A model generated the notes under the pieces. That model did no database searches. It saw only the letters and a list, made by a program, of their open reading frames with translations, and was not told the origin of the DNA. Source: DATJOJ01 sp035507035 (GTDB taxonomy: Bacteria > Acidobacteriota > Terriglobia > Terriglobales > Acidobacteriaceae). Taken from it: a stretch of 64,000 nt of DNA. Positions 45,315-54,231 of the stretch are shown piece after piece (the first letter of the stretch is position 1; every line of letters begins with the position of its first letter). Location: the NCBI GenBank assembly GCA_035507035.1, contig DATJOJ010000011.1, positions 124,001 through 188,000 on the forward strand, in the 5' to 3' direction. Position numbers and translations under genes: made by a program.

Positions 45315-46355
45315 ATGGCCGTTCACAGAATCAATCCGATCACCGACGCTCGCTGGAGCGAGCTTGTCGAGAGACATCCGGCCGCTACGGTCTTTCACAC
45401 GTCGGAGTGGTTGCAAACCTTGCGGCAGACCTATCGTTTTGAGCCTTTTGTCCTCACGACCACGCCACCGGGCTTTCCATTGACCAATGGAATTCCTTTC
45501 TGCCAGGTTTCAAATTGGCTCGGAAGGCGTCGCTTGGTGTCACTGCCATTTTCCGATCACTGTTCGCCCCTAGTTGACGAAGCCGATCAGATGATCGAAG
45601 TGCTGACCGATTTGAAGGAAAATTGCGAGCGCGAACAATGGAAGAACATTGAGTTGCGAGCAGGAGATACCGTCATTCCGGATAGCTTATCCTTCGAGCA
45701 AGGCTCGACCTTCTGGTGGCATAAGCTTGATCTGCGGCTGAGCCTGGATCAAATTTTCGACAACTTCCACAAGGATTGCATCCAACGAAAAATTCAACGA
45801 GCCGAGCGAGAACAATTGCGGCAAGAACAGGGAAGGTCGGAAGAACTCCTGAACAAGTTCTACCACCTGCTCTTGAAGACTCGGCGTCGCCATGGGTTGG
45901 CGCCGCAACCGTACACATGGTTTCGCAATCTGGTCGCTTGTCTCGGAGATAAGGCACAAATTCACATAGTCTCGAAAGCCGACCGTCCAGTCGCGGGCAT
46001 TCTTACGCTCCGCCACAAGCAGTCGCTGGTTTACAAGTACGGTTGCTCGGATGCGAAGTTCAATCAGCTAGGCGGCATGCAAATGCTGCTGTGGAGCGCG
46101 ATTCAGGACGGGAAAAGAGAACAGTGCCTTGACCTGGACTTGGGCCGCTCCGATATCGACCAGGATGGACTGATCACCTTCAAAGATCGCTGGGGCGCAA
46201 CCCGCACGAGGTTGGCCTACCAGGTATATCCGCCCAGAAATTCTGAGGCGGCACGGTCGACTTCTCACCCTATGTTTTCGAAGCTTCTCTTTGCATGGAT
46301 GCCCGACAGTTTGCTCGCTGCCAGCGGCCGGGCGCTCTACAAATATATGGGGTAG
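45315..46355 (+). CDS. FemAB-like GNAT-fold transferase (first copy)
   Basis: 346 aa. The pattern 'ATVFHTSEWLQTLRQTYRFEPFVLT', 'SLPFSDHCSPLV', 'FWWHKLDL...LDQIFDNFHKDCIQRKIQRAERE', 'FYHLLLKTRRRHGLAPQPYTWFRNL', 'VAGILTLRHKQSLVYKYGCSDAKFNQLGGMQMLLWSAIQ' and 'LDLGRSDIDQDGLITFKDRWGA' is that of the FemAB/PEP-CTERM-associated transferases. FemX-type enzymes transfer amino acids from aminoacyl-tRNA. In EPS loci the donor and acceptor are unknown, and an acyl or aminoacyl decoration of the sugar is probable. The C-terminus is basic and amphipathic. Confidence 0.85.
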   Translation: MAVHRINPITDARWSELVERHPAATVFHTSEWLQTLRQTYRFEPFVLTTTPPGFPLTNGIPFCQVSNWLGRRRLVSLPFSDHCSPLVDEADQMIEVLTDLKENCEREQWKNIELRAGDTVIPDSLSFEQGSTFWWHKLDLRLSLDQIFDNFHKDCIQRKIQRAEREQLRQEQGRSEELLNKFYHLLLKTRRRHGLAPQPYTWFRNLVACLGDKAQIHIVSKADRPVAGILTLRHKQSLVYKYGCSDAKFNQLGGMQMLLWSAIQDGKREQCLDLDLGRSDIDQDGLITFKDRWGATRTRLAYQVYPPRNSEAARSTSHPMFSKLLFAWMPDSLLAASGRALYKYMG

Positions 46356-46381
46356 CCGCCTCCGGCCTGACTGAGTTCACG

Positions 46382-47254
46382 ATGCTTCGCGAGATCAAAT
46401 ACGTAGTCGTCACCCCGGTACGAGACGAAGAGAAACACATCGAATCGACCATTCACTCGGTTATGGGGCAGACGATCGTTCCATTGGAATGGATTATCGT
46501 CGACGACGGCTCAAGCGATAAGACCGCCGAGATCGTGAAACGATATGCAGCCTCAACCCCCTGGATGCGCCTAGTCCAAAGGCCGAACCGAGGTTCCCGC
46601 AAGTCCGGCGGCGGCGTGATCGAAGCATTCTACGACGGGTACAACACTCTCCAACGTTGCGATTGGGAATTTATTGTGAAGCTTGACGGCGACCTGACCT
46701 TTTCCTCGGACTACTTTGAGAAATGCCTCGAACATTTCGAAAGCGATCCGAAGCTCGGCGTCGGCGGCGGCGACATTTATCACGAATTCGATGGGGAAAC
46801 GAAAGTCGAGTCCAACCCTAAATTCCACGTCCGAGGAGCGACTAAGATTTACCGGCGGGCGTGCTGGGAAGCCATCGGCGGGTTGCTCAAGGCCCCGGGC
46901 TGGGACACGATCGACGAAGTCAAAGCCAATATGCTCGGTTGGAAGAGCTACAGTTTCAATGACCTTCATCTGATTCATCATCGTCTCACCGGAACCGCGG
47001 ACGGTCTTTTCCGCGACCGGGTCAAGCATGGATTAGCTTGCTACATCTCGGGCTATCACCCGCTGTTTCTCGTCGCGAGTTGCTTAAAGCGACTCATGCA
47101 GAGGCCCTACATCACCGGTTCTGTCGCAATGGGCTATGGATTCCTGAAAGGCTATTGGACTCACGTGCCCCGTGTGAACGACACACAGTTGATTCGGTAT
47201 TTGCGGACCCAACAGCTGCGACGCCTCGTCGGGCAGGAAACGATCTGGAGATAG
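46382..47254 (+). CDS. Family 2 glycosyltransferase
   Basis: About 290 aa from the ATG 26 bases after the previous stop. GT-A fold: YVVVTPVRDEEKHIESTIHSVMGQT, WIIVDDGSSDKTAEI, EFIVKLDGDLTFSSDYFEKCLEHF (DGD as metal-binding DxD), GGGDIYHEFDG, and the acceptor-side 'KIYRRACWEAIGGLLKAPGWDTIDEVKANMLGW', with the ED-like catalytic pair replaced by DE. No membrane helix except a weak one near the C-terminus (SGYHPLFLVASCL). Cytosolic, adding a sugar to the lipid-linked repeat unit. Sugar specificity cannot be read from the sequence. Confidence 0.9.
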   Translation: MLREIKYVVVTPVRDEEKHIESTIHSVMGQTIVPLEWIIVDDGSSDKTAEIVKRYAASTPWMRLVQRPNRGSRKSGGGVIEAFYDGYNTLQRCDWEFIVKLDGDLTFSSDYFEKCLEHFESDPKLGVGGGDIYHEFDGETKVESNPKFHVRGATKIYRRACWEAIGGLLKAPGWDTIDEVKANMLGWKSYSFNDLHLIHHRLTGTADGLFRDRVKHGLACYISGYHPLFLVASCLKRLMQRPYITGSVAMGYGFLKGYWTHVPRVNDTQLIRYLRTQQLRRLVGQETIWR

Positions 47255-47275
47255 CGAGCAAGTAGAGTCATTAAT

Positions 47276-49228
47276 ATGTGCGGAATTTGCGGAAAAGTCG
47301 GGTTTGAGCAGGACGCAACGGTAAACCGCGCTCTGATTGGCGATATGCTTGACACCATTCGCCATCGCGGCCCGGATGATGAAGGCGTCTTTCTCGCGCC
47401 CCAGGTCGGCTTGGGTTTTGTGCGGCTTGCGATCATTGACCTGGCCACGGGTCATCAGCCGCTGTCGAACGAAGACGGCACAGTCTGGATTGTGTTCAAC
47501 GGCGAGATCTACAACTATCGGGAACTGCGTAAGTTCCTCCTGGAAAAGGGACATATACTCAAGACCCAGAGCGACACGGAAGTCATAGTTCACCTCTATG
47601 AAGAGTTTGGTGCTGCCTGCGTCGAGAAACTACGCGGTATGTTCGCATTCGCTATCTGGGACCAGAAAACGAAATCGCTTCTACTCGCCCGGGACCGAGT
47701 TGGAATCAAGCCTCTTTATTATTCATTGACTGATAAAGCCATCATCTTTGCTTCGGAGATGAAGGCGATTCTGGCGGACCCAACTGTTACGCGAGAGCTT
47801 GCGCCAGAGGTGATTGATCGGTTCCTGACCTTCTTATACGTGCCAGGGGAAGAGACGCTGCTGAAATCGGTTCGCAAGCTGGCGCCAGGGCATTATCTGA
47901 TGGCTAAAGGCGGCAAGGTCGAAGTCCGGCAATACTGGGACCTCAAGTTTTCCAAACCGTCGGAGCCATGGACTCTGGCAGGTGCTGAGCGGAAACTATC
48001 GGAGTTGTTAGCCGAATCTGTCGAACTCCACATGATTGCCGACGTTCCGGTGGGTATTCTTCTCAGCGGTGGGGTGGACTCGACCGCAGTATTGAGTTGC
48101 GCCGCCGAAAGAACTGAGAAAGAGATCAGCACTTACACGGTTGGTTTCTCGGGGTCCGGTTTTGCCGATGAGAGGCCGTACGCGAAATTAGTCGCCGAGA
48201 AATTCCGCAGCCGCCATCGCGACATGACGATCTCGGCGGCTAATTTCGCGGAATTTCTTCCGAAATATGTCTGGCACATGGAGGAGCCCGTTTGCGAGCC
48301 TCCTGCCATCGCCATGTACTACGTCTCGAAGATGGCCCGGAACTATGTAAAGGTCTTGCTCTCAGGAGAAGGCGGAGACGAAGCTTTTGCCGGCTACAAC
48401 AACTATCGCAGCATCGTTTGGATGGAGCGCCTGAAAAGGATTTGTCCTCCTTTGAACGGCACAATGGCGTGGGGGTTGTCCCAGCTGAATTCGCACCTGC
48501 ACTCCACCAGACTGGCGAAATATACGCCGCTTCTCGGTGCGATCTTCCCGCAGTATTACTACAGCCGCACCTCGACGCCATTTCGTTACTCTGGCAATGG
48601 AATCGGGGAGTTATTTTCGACAGACTTCTCGAGCTCAATCGATAAAGAGTTCGTGGTCGAGCCGCTTCGGCGATTATTCGCAGCCGTCAAGGACGAGAGC
48701 ATTCTGAACCAGATGCTCTACATCGATACGAAGACCTGGCTACCCGATGACTTGCTTATCAAAGCCGACAAGATGACGATGGCGAATTCCCTTGAGCTGC
48801 GGGTGCCGTTGCTTGATCACCGCCTTCTCGAATTTGCCGCTTCGCTGCCAGCGCACTTCAAGCTGAACTGTTTCACGATGAAATATATCTGGAAGAAATC
48901 GCTGTCGAAGCGAATCCCAGGGGCGATTCTGAAAAGAAAGAAAGCGGGATTCCCGGTTCCGTATGAGTCTTGGCTGAGAAACGAGTTTCGAGACGATATT
49001 CGGGACATCTTGACCGACCGAAAGACGCTTGAGAGGGGGTACTTCCAGAAGCAGGGAATAGAGCAACTGATCAAGGCGAACGTCGAACACGGTCTTTATG
49101 CGAAAGAAGTATTCTCGCTGGTCACGCTCGAGCTGTGGCATCGGATGTTTCTTGATGGCGAGACAGTGACCCTACACCGCGGTTTGCTGCAACCGATCGA
49201 GAACGCCCGTCAAATGGCGCTCCAGTAA
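47276..49228 (+). CDS. Asparagine-synthetase-like amidotransferase (glutamine-hydrolysing)
   Basis: 650 aa. Class II glutaminase domain with Cys2 (MCGICGKVGF), RHRGPDDEG, RLAIIDLATGHQPL and NGEIYNY; synthetase domain with the PP-loop SGGVDST (264-270), GEGGDEAFAGY and DKMTMANSLELRVPLLDHRLLEFA. It is larger than E. coli AsnB, as are the WbpS-type and exosortase-locus amidotransferases. With a uronic-acid block upstream, amidation of a uronate carboxyl is the most reasonable role (inference). It shares one base (TAATG) with the deacetylase gene. Confidence 0.9.
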   Translation: MCGICGKVGFEQDATVNRALIGDMLDTIRHRGPDDEGVFLAPQVGLGFVRLAIIDLATGHQPLSNEDGTVWIVFNGEIYNYRELRKFLLEKGHILKTQSDTEVIVHLYEEFGAACVEKLRGMFAFAIWDQKTKSLLLARDRVGIKPLYYSLTDKAIIFASEMKAILADPTVTRELAPEVIDRFLTFLYVPGEETLLKSVRKLAPGHYLMAKGGKVEVRQYWDLKFSKPSEPWTLAGAERKLSELLAESVELHMIADVPVGILLSGGVDSTAVLSCAAERTEKEISTYTVGFSGSGFADERPYAKLVAEKFRSRHRDMTISAANFAEFLPKYVWHMEEPVCEPPAIAMYYVSKMARNYVKVLLSGEGGDEAFAGYNNYRSIVWMERLKRICPPLNGTMAWGLSQLNSHLHSTRLAKYTPLLGAIFPQYYYSRTSTPFRYSGNGIGELFSTDFSSSIDKEFVVEPLRRLFAAVKDESILNQMLYIDTKTWLPDDLLIKADKMTMANSLELRVPLLDHRLLEFAASLPAHFKLNCFTMKYIWKKSLSKRIPGAILKRKKAGFPVPYESWLRNEFRDDIRDILTDRKTLERGYFQKQGIEQLIKANVEHGLYAKEVFSLVTLELWHRMFLDGETVTLHRGLLQPIENARQMALQ

Positions 49229-50382
49229 TGTCGATGCAAGGTCAGAATACAACCCCACAGGTAAATGGCCGGCGCGCCGCGATGACTGCGGCTGCAGGGA
49301 GCTTGTGGTACGTTCCAGGTTCATTTGGTATCGCTCAGGCGCTAGGGCCTCGCTACTCATTGCGATGCGTTCTGTTTCACGATGTTTCCGATAAAGAGTC
49401 TGTATTCACTAGGGGACTTGGTGGCACGATTACGCTGAAGAACTTCGAAACGGCATTGAAGTTCTTAACCAAGCACTACACGCCGGTCAGCTTGCGTGAC
49501 GTGTTAGCAAGTTTTGAGGGCCACACACTTCCGCCCCGCCCGGTGCTCGTGACTTTCGACGATGCATACGCGTCGGTCAGCGAAGTCGCGGCGCCACTAT
49601 GCGCCAAGTTTGGTGTGCCGGCTGTCTTCTTCGTGAATGCCTCGTGCCTAGATAATCGGGAGCTTGCCCTCGACAATCTGGTCTGCTATGTGGCCAATGT
49701 GTTCGGGTTAGACACCATTAACACAGCAATTCAGCGCGTAGAAGGCAAGGACGATTACGAAGTACAGTCGCTGGCTGAAGTTTTCGCCCGGTTTCTACCA
49801 AGTATTTCGCTGTCGGTCAGGAAATCCTTTCGTGCCAGACTAGTTGAGTTGATTCGTGCTCGCGAGAGTGAGTTGGCATCGGAAGCCGGACTTTACTTGA
49901 GTAGTAAACAGCTTCGCGATATCGTGTCGCTCGATGTTGAGATTGGTGATCACACCTACAGCCATGTAAACTGCCGGTCGTTGTTGCCGGAAGAATTTTC
50001 GGAGGAGATCGATCGGAACCGCTCGACGTTGGAACTGGTCTCGGGTAAGAAGGTCCGGTCGTTCAGCGTGCCATATGGTTCCTCAGCAGACCTTACTCCC
50101 GAACTGGCAGCTCACCTTGATCAATCAGGATACGAAGCGACCTTTCTCGCGGAAGGCCGTGCAAACTCTGCGCACTCTCACGACTCAAGGCTGGACAGGG
50201 TGAGCATCCATGCCACAAACGATTCTGCTTTGTTTTCCGAGATTGAAGTATTACCGCGCTTGCGCGCTGCAAAGGACGGGCTACAGGCACTTTTGAAATC
50301 GGAGCATCCTTCGAGTCGCGTTAAACTAAATGGAGTTGCACTAGCCGACCGGTCCGAAGAAGCTGTAAGCCAGAGAATGTAA
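49228..50382 (+). CDS. NodB-type polysaccharide deacetylase
   Basis: 384 aa, start overlapping the previous stop by one base. The carbohydrate esterase 4 motifs are present: VLVTFDDAY (Asp111/Asp112), GDHTYSHVN giving the HxxxH metal site, and RSFSVPYGSS in place of the usual RxPYG motif. A long insertion (about 145-225) separates motifs 1 and 2. No signal peptide or membrane helix is visible, so a cytosolic substrate such as a lipid-linked sugar is likelier than the finished polymer, unlike deacetylases of exosortase loci that act outside. Removes N-acetyl groups from amino sugars (family knowledge). Confidence 0.87.
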   Translation: MSMQGQNTTPQVNGRRAAMTAAAGSLWYVPGSFGIAQALGPRYSLRCVLFHDVSDKESVFTRGLGGTITLKNFETALKFLTKHYTPVSLRDVLASFEGHTLPPRPVLVTFDDAYASVSEVAAPLCAKFGVPAVFFVNASCLDNRELALDNLVCYVANVFGLDTINTAIQRVEGKDDYEVQSLAEVFARFLPSISLSVRKSFRARLVELIRARESELASEAGLYLSSKQLRDIVSLDVEIGDHTYSHVNCRSLLPEEFSEEIDRNRSTLELVSGKKVRSFSVPYGSSADLTPELAAHLDQSGYEATFLAEGRANSAHSHDSRLDRVSIHATNDSALFSEIEVLPRLRAAKDGLQALLKSEHPSSRVKLNGVALADRSEEAVSQRM

Positions 50383-50432
50383 CGTTGTTTTAACCTATAT
50401 ATTGTATAAATTCAGGTCAGGAACCAGAACGT

Positions 50433-50669
50433 ATGACACGTAACGAATTCCTTTTGCAAATCGACGACATTTTGGGTCTTCAGCCCGGCACGCTTCGCGG
50501 CGACGAGAAACTGGAAGAGCTGGAGAACTGGGATTCCACCTCCCTCATCACCTTTATAGCCCTCGCGGATTCCAATGCCGGAGTCGCGGTTTCTCCTGCC
50601 CAAGTCGTGAACTGCACGACGGTTGCCGATCTTCTCCGAGTGGCTCGGGTAGAGAACCATTCGAACTAG
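50433..50669 (+). CDS. Acyl carrier protein
   Basis: 78 aa. Four-helix ACP pattern with the phosphopantetheine Ser35 in ENWDSTSLITFIAL (DSxxL in place of DSLxx), and VVNCTTVADLLRVAR as the last helix. The acidic first half is typical. Immediately downstream is an FkbH-like protein, the usual partner that loads glyceryl from 1,3-bisphosphoglycerate onto a stand-alone ACP. So the cargo is probably a glyceryl or related C3 unit rather than a fatty acid (inference). Confidence 0.87.
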   Translation: MTRNEFLLQIDDILGLQPGTLRGDEKLEELENWDSTSLITFIALADSNAGVAVSPAQVVNCTTVADLLRVARVENHSN

Positions 50670-50697
50670 ACAGGCGTCACCATCCGAGGTACCACCC

Positions 50698-52569
50698 ATG
50701 ACATCAGAAGCCAACACGCTGCGGCCGGGCGCCCGGAGAGCACCACAACTCCCAACTGCCTTAGCGGATCTTCTGCGGAATCGCAAGAAGTTGAAAAACG
50801 AGCTGCTTGAGCAACCGAATCTGCTTTCCACTCGTATTGCGATTCTCGGCGGTTCCACGACAACCGAGGTCAAGAGCATGCTGGAGTTGTTCCTGTTGGC
50901 GCAGGGAATCAAACCAACGTTTTATGAGTCCGGGTATAACCGCTACTACGAAGATGTTCTGTTTGAAAATCAAGATCTCTGGAATTTCAAGCCTGACATT
51001 GTTTTGGTCCATACCACCTGGCACAACGTATCGCATTTTCCAGAATTGATGGAGACCGAGTCCGAAGTGGAGCAGCGGATTGATCACGAAATGACTCGCT
51101 TCCGGAGTTTATGGGAGAAGATACACTCTGAACTGGGCGCAGTCATCATTCAAAACAATTTCGACATGCCTCGCTTGCGCCCCCTCGGAAACCTCGAAGC
51201 CTCACAACCGTTTGGTCGGGCTAACTTCTTAATGAGGTTGAATGCCGAGTTTGCTAACTACTCCCACACTCACTCACGTTTCTTCATTAACGACATCCAC
51301 TATCTGTCTGCCCAGGTCGGCTTAACCGAGTGGTTTGGCAACAGCTACTGGTATAGCTTTCACATGGCGCTAAGCCCGACCGCAACCGTCGCTCTGGCGC
51401 GCAATGTTGCCGCGATCGTGAAATCGATTTACGGAAAATCAAAGAAGTGCTTGGTTCTCGACCTGGACAATACACTTTGGGGCGGCGTGATCGGCGATGA
51501 CGGCCTGCAGAATCTGATTCTCGGGAAAGACCACGCCGTGGGCGAAGCATTCCTTGACTTCCAGCGCTATGTGAAGAATCTCCAGAGGCGGGGAATTATT
51601 CTTGCGGTCTGCTCGAAAAATGATCCGGAGAACGCCAAGGAAGGTCTCTCCCACCCGGACAGCATACTCAAGCTCGAGGATTTCGCGGCATTCAAGGCCA
51701 ACTGGAATCCGAAACCCGGGAACATTCGTGAAATCGCCGAAGAGCTCAACATCGGTCTTGATAGCTTGGTGTTTGTCGATGACAACCCCGCGGAGAGAGC
51801 GTTCGTGGCGGAGCAGTTGCCGGAAGTAGCCGTTCCGGATGTTGGGTCGGACGTTTCTATGTATGCCGAGATACTCGAACGCGAGCAGTATTTTGAAATG
51901 GACAAATTGGTTGAGGAAGATCTGAATCGCGCAGCATTCTATAGCTCCAATGCGCAAAGGAAAGGAGCTGAGTCGAGCTTCAAGAATTATGGAGAGTTTC
52001 TCGCCTCGCTCGAAATGACGGCGGAGATCGGTCCATTTGCGCCGGTTTATCTGGAACGAATCACGCAGCTGATCAATAAAACCAATCAGTTCAATCTCAC
52101 AACTCGGCGGTATACGAGCGCTGAAGTTGAGGCGGTTGCACAAGATCCAAGTTTTGTCACTTTGTATGGCCGCCTGACAGACAAGTTTGGCGATAACGGC
52201 TTAGTGACTGTGCTGATTGGGCATGTAGTTGGCGAGGCCGTCGAGATCGATGTGTGGTTAATGAGTTGCCGCGTATTGAATCGCGAGATGGAACTGGCGA
52301 TGTTTGATGCTCTGATCGAGCAGTGCCAGGCGCGAGGGATTCACAGGGTTGTCGGAACTTATGTTCCTTCCAAGAAGAACGGCATGGTCGCGAAGCATTA
52401 TGGCACCCTGGGATTTACCCGCGTTGATACTGCTTCCGGAGGTCCAGATGTTTGGAATTTTGCGGTTCCACAAACGTATTCGGCAAAAACGCGACATATT
52501 CGCCGAACAACTGAAACCGTTCTTGCAGCCGCAGGCGAGGAACCCGTAGCTGTTTCGTCCGGAGTCTAG
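50698..52569 (+). CDS. FkbH-like HAD-IIIC protein with GNAT-like C-terminus
   Basis: 623 aa. N-terminal SGNH-like domain (about 40-240: RIAILGGSTTTEVKSMLELFLLAQG). HAD domain about 250-400 with catalytic CLVLDLDNTLWGGVIGDDG (Asp255, Asp257), AVCSKNDPENA and FVDDNPAERAFV. C-terminal GNAT-like domain about 455-595 (FNLTTRRYTSAEVEAVA, SCRVLNREMELAMFDALIEQCQARGI, KNGMVAKHYGTLGF). This is the full architecture of FkbH proteins, which dephosphorylate 1,3-bisphosphoglycerate and attach the glyceryl group to an ACP. The ACP gene is 28 bp upstream. The acyl receiver is unknown and may be a sugar of the polymer. Confidence 0.92.
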   Translation: MTSEANTLRPGARRAPQLPTALADLLRNRKKLKNELLEQPNLLSTRIAILGGSTTTEVKSMLELFLLAQGIKPTFYESGYNRYYEDVLFENQDLWNFKPDIVLVHTTWHNVSHFPELMETESEVEQRIDHEMTRFRSLWEKIHSELGAVIIQNNFDMPRLRPLGNLEASQPFGRANFLMRLNAEFANYSHTHSRFFINDIHYLSAQVGLTEWFGNSYWYSFHMALSPTATVALARNVAAIVKSIYGKSKKCLVLDLDNTLWGGVIGDDGLQNLILGKDHAVGEAFLDFQRYVKNLQRRGIILAVCSKNDPENAKEGLSHPDSILKLEDFAAFKANWNPKPGNIREIAEELNIGLDSLVFVDDNPAERAFVAEQLPEVAVPDVGSDVSMYAEILEREQYFEMDKLVEEDLNRAAFYSSNAQRKGAESSFKNYGEFLASLEMTAEIGPFAPVYLERITQLINKTNQFNLTTRRYTSAEVEAVAQDPSFVTLYGRLTDKFGDNGLVTVLIGHVVGEAVEIDVWLMSCRVLNREMELAMFDALIEQCQARGIHRVVGTYVPSKKNGMVAKHYGTLGFTRVDTASGGPDVWNFAVPQTYSAKTRHIRRTTETVLAAAGEEPVAVSSGV

Positions 52570-52576
52570 CGTAGTC

Positions 52577-53710
52577 ATGACCACTGCGATTGCCACGTTG
52601 GACCAAGACAGAGTAGAAAGGTCATCCTCGAGTTCCGCTTTGCGGGTTGAGGTTGATCAGGTGACGCCTGCCGCATGGCCCAGGATACTCGACCTCTTCG
52701 CAGATGCCAATATCTATCAGACCTTTTCCTACGGTGCCATCCGCTGGGGGGCAAAGAACCTCAGCCACTTGGTTTTGAAGCGCAATGACGAAGTGGTGGG
52801 CATAGCACAACTGAGAATCGTTCAACCGACCAGCTTAAAATTTGGGATGGCGTATTTGCGGTGGGGCCCGATATGCCATCGTCGTGGAAGCGAACTTGAC
52901 GCCGCAGTTCTTAGGCGGATGGCTGAAGCATTGCACGAGGAGTACGTCGTAAGACGAAGGCTTCTGTTGCAAGTCATTCCCAATGCTTTTGTTGGTTCTA
53001 CCCGTGCCGAACTGTTTGAATCGGCATTCTCAAAATTTTTACAGGAAGCTCCGGGGCCTGCGAACACTTATAGGACCTTTGTTCTCGATCTTTCGCCGTC
53101 GCTCGAAGAATTGCGTGGAAACCTCGACAAGAAATGGCGGAATCAGCTGACCCGCTCCGAAAAAAACGGACTTAAGGTGATCGCAAGTAGGGGAATAGAG
53201 GCGTACCAAACCTTCTGCAGAACGTACAAACAGATGCGTAGCCGCAAGACATTTGACACCTCGGTTGATGTTGAGGAGTTCGCACGCATCCAGGAGCAGT
53301 TGGCTGAAAGCCAACGAATGCGAATTTTGCTTTGTGAGCAGGGCGGGGGGCCGGTTGCAGGATTGGTGGCCTCAGCAATGGGTGATTCTGCAATTTATCT
53401 GCTGGGTGCAACAGGTGACGATGGGTTGAATGCCAAGGGCTCCTATCTGCTTCAGTGGACATTAATTCAGTGGCTCAAGCAGGATGGCATCAGGTGGTAC
53501 GACTTGGGGGGGATCGATCCAGAGAAGAACCCGGGAGTTTATCACTTCAAGAAAGGGTTTTCAGGTACGGATGTTTGTCAGTTGAGGCCATTCGTCGCAT
53601 GCAATAGCCCTCTTTCTTCAGTAAGCGTCAAAGCTAGCCTGACCGTGAGTCGTGTGGTACGCCGTCTGAAGGCTTACAATTCCGGACGCACCGTCCAATC
53701 GGCTACCTAA
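52577..53710 (+). CDS. FemAB-like GNAT-fold transferase (second copy)
   Basis: 377 aa, eight bases after the FkbH-like gene. FemAB signatures: 'ANIYQTFSYGAIRWG', 'LRWGPICHRRGSELD', 'TYRTFVLDLSPSLEELRGNLDKKWRNQLTRSEKNGLKV', 'FCRTYKQMRSRKTFDTSVDVEEF', 'GPVAGLVASAMGDSAIYLLGATGDDGLNAKGSYLLQWTLIQWLKQDGIRWYDLGGIDPEKNPGVYHFKKGF'. The last block is the classical FemX/Fmh end. It differs clearly from the first FemAB copy at 45315. Its position next to the ACP/FkbH pair makes it a candidate to transfer the ACP-bound acyl unit; direct evidence is lacking. Confidence 0.87.
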   Translation: MTTAIATLDQDRVERSSSSSALRVEVDQVTPAAWPRILDLFADANIYQTFSYGAIRWGAKNLSHLVLKRNDEVVGIAQLRIVQPTSLKFGMAYLRWGPICHRRGSELDAAVLRRMAEALHEEYVVRRRLLLQVIPNAFVGSTRAELFESAFSKFLQEAPGPANTYRTFVLDLSPSLEELRGNLDKKWRNQLTRSEKNGLKVIASRGIEAYQTFCRTYKQMRSRKTFDTSVDVEEFARIQEQLAESQRMRILLCEQGGGPVAGLVASAMGDSAIYLLGATGDDGLNAKGSYLLQWTLIQWLKQDGIRWYDLGGIDPEKNPGVYHFKKGFSGTDVCQLRPFVACNSPLSSVSVKASLTVSRVVRRLKAYNSGRTVQSAT

Positions 53711-53733
53711 AACATAACGCAAGGCTTGTATCT

Positions 53734-54219
53734 ATGGAACAAGGAATCTTAAACGCAGTGGATAAAGAGCCAGGTACTGAGCACTCGGCAGGCTTCTTAG
53801 TCAGCTCGAATGCCGTTCTTCATCACGTCGGTTTCGTTGTTCCATCTATTTCGTCTGCCGGCCAAGCGTTTGCTGCTTCGATGTCGGCGCGATGGGATGG
53901 CGATGTAATTCATGATCCCATCCAGCGGGTTCGGGTAGCTTTCTTTTACCCTGTCGATTCGCGAAACCCTGTGTTCGAGTTGGTGGAACCTGCGAGCGAA
54001 ACTTCGCCAGTCAGCAATTTCCTGAAAAAGCGCGGGGGATTGCATCATGTCTGTTATCAAGTCGACGACCTGCAAATCGCTTTGGACAACTCACGTCATG
54101 AGGGATGGGCGATCGCGTCTCTCCCAGCGCCGGCGGTAGCTTTTCACGGCCGCAGAATCGCTTGGGTGTGCTCGAAGACCCGCCTCCTGGTGGAATTGCT
54201 CGAACGCCAAACAAAGTAA
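53734..54219 (+). CDS. VOC-family protein (methylmalonyl-CoA epimerase-like)
   Basis: 161 aa. Two beta-alpha-beta-beta-beta modules with the metal ligands of the family: His30 or His31 (VLHHVGFVVPSI), Glu82 (PVFELVEPAS), His105 (GLHHVCYQVDDL) and Glu154 (TRLLVELLE). The pattern is closest to methylmalonyl-CoA epimerases and glyoxalase I relatives. Among ACP, FkbH and FemAB genes it might epimerise or otherwise process an acyl thioester; that is inference. Small and cytosolic. Confidence 0.85.
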   Translation: MEQGILNAVDKEPGTEHSAGFLVSSNAVLHHVGFVVPSISSAGQAFAASMSARWDGDVIHDPIQRVRVAFFYPVDSRNPVFELVEPASETSPVSNFLKKRGGLHHVCYQVDDLQIALDNSRHEGWAIASLPAPAVAFHGRRIAWVCSKTRLLVELLERQTK

Positions 54220-54231
54220 AGATCTCTAGCA

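Noticed and set aside
51439..52143. 234-codon open frame on the minus strand
   Set aside because: Antisense to the FkbH-like gene, with no family resemblance.
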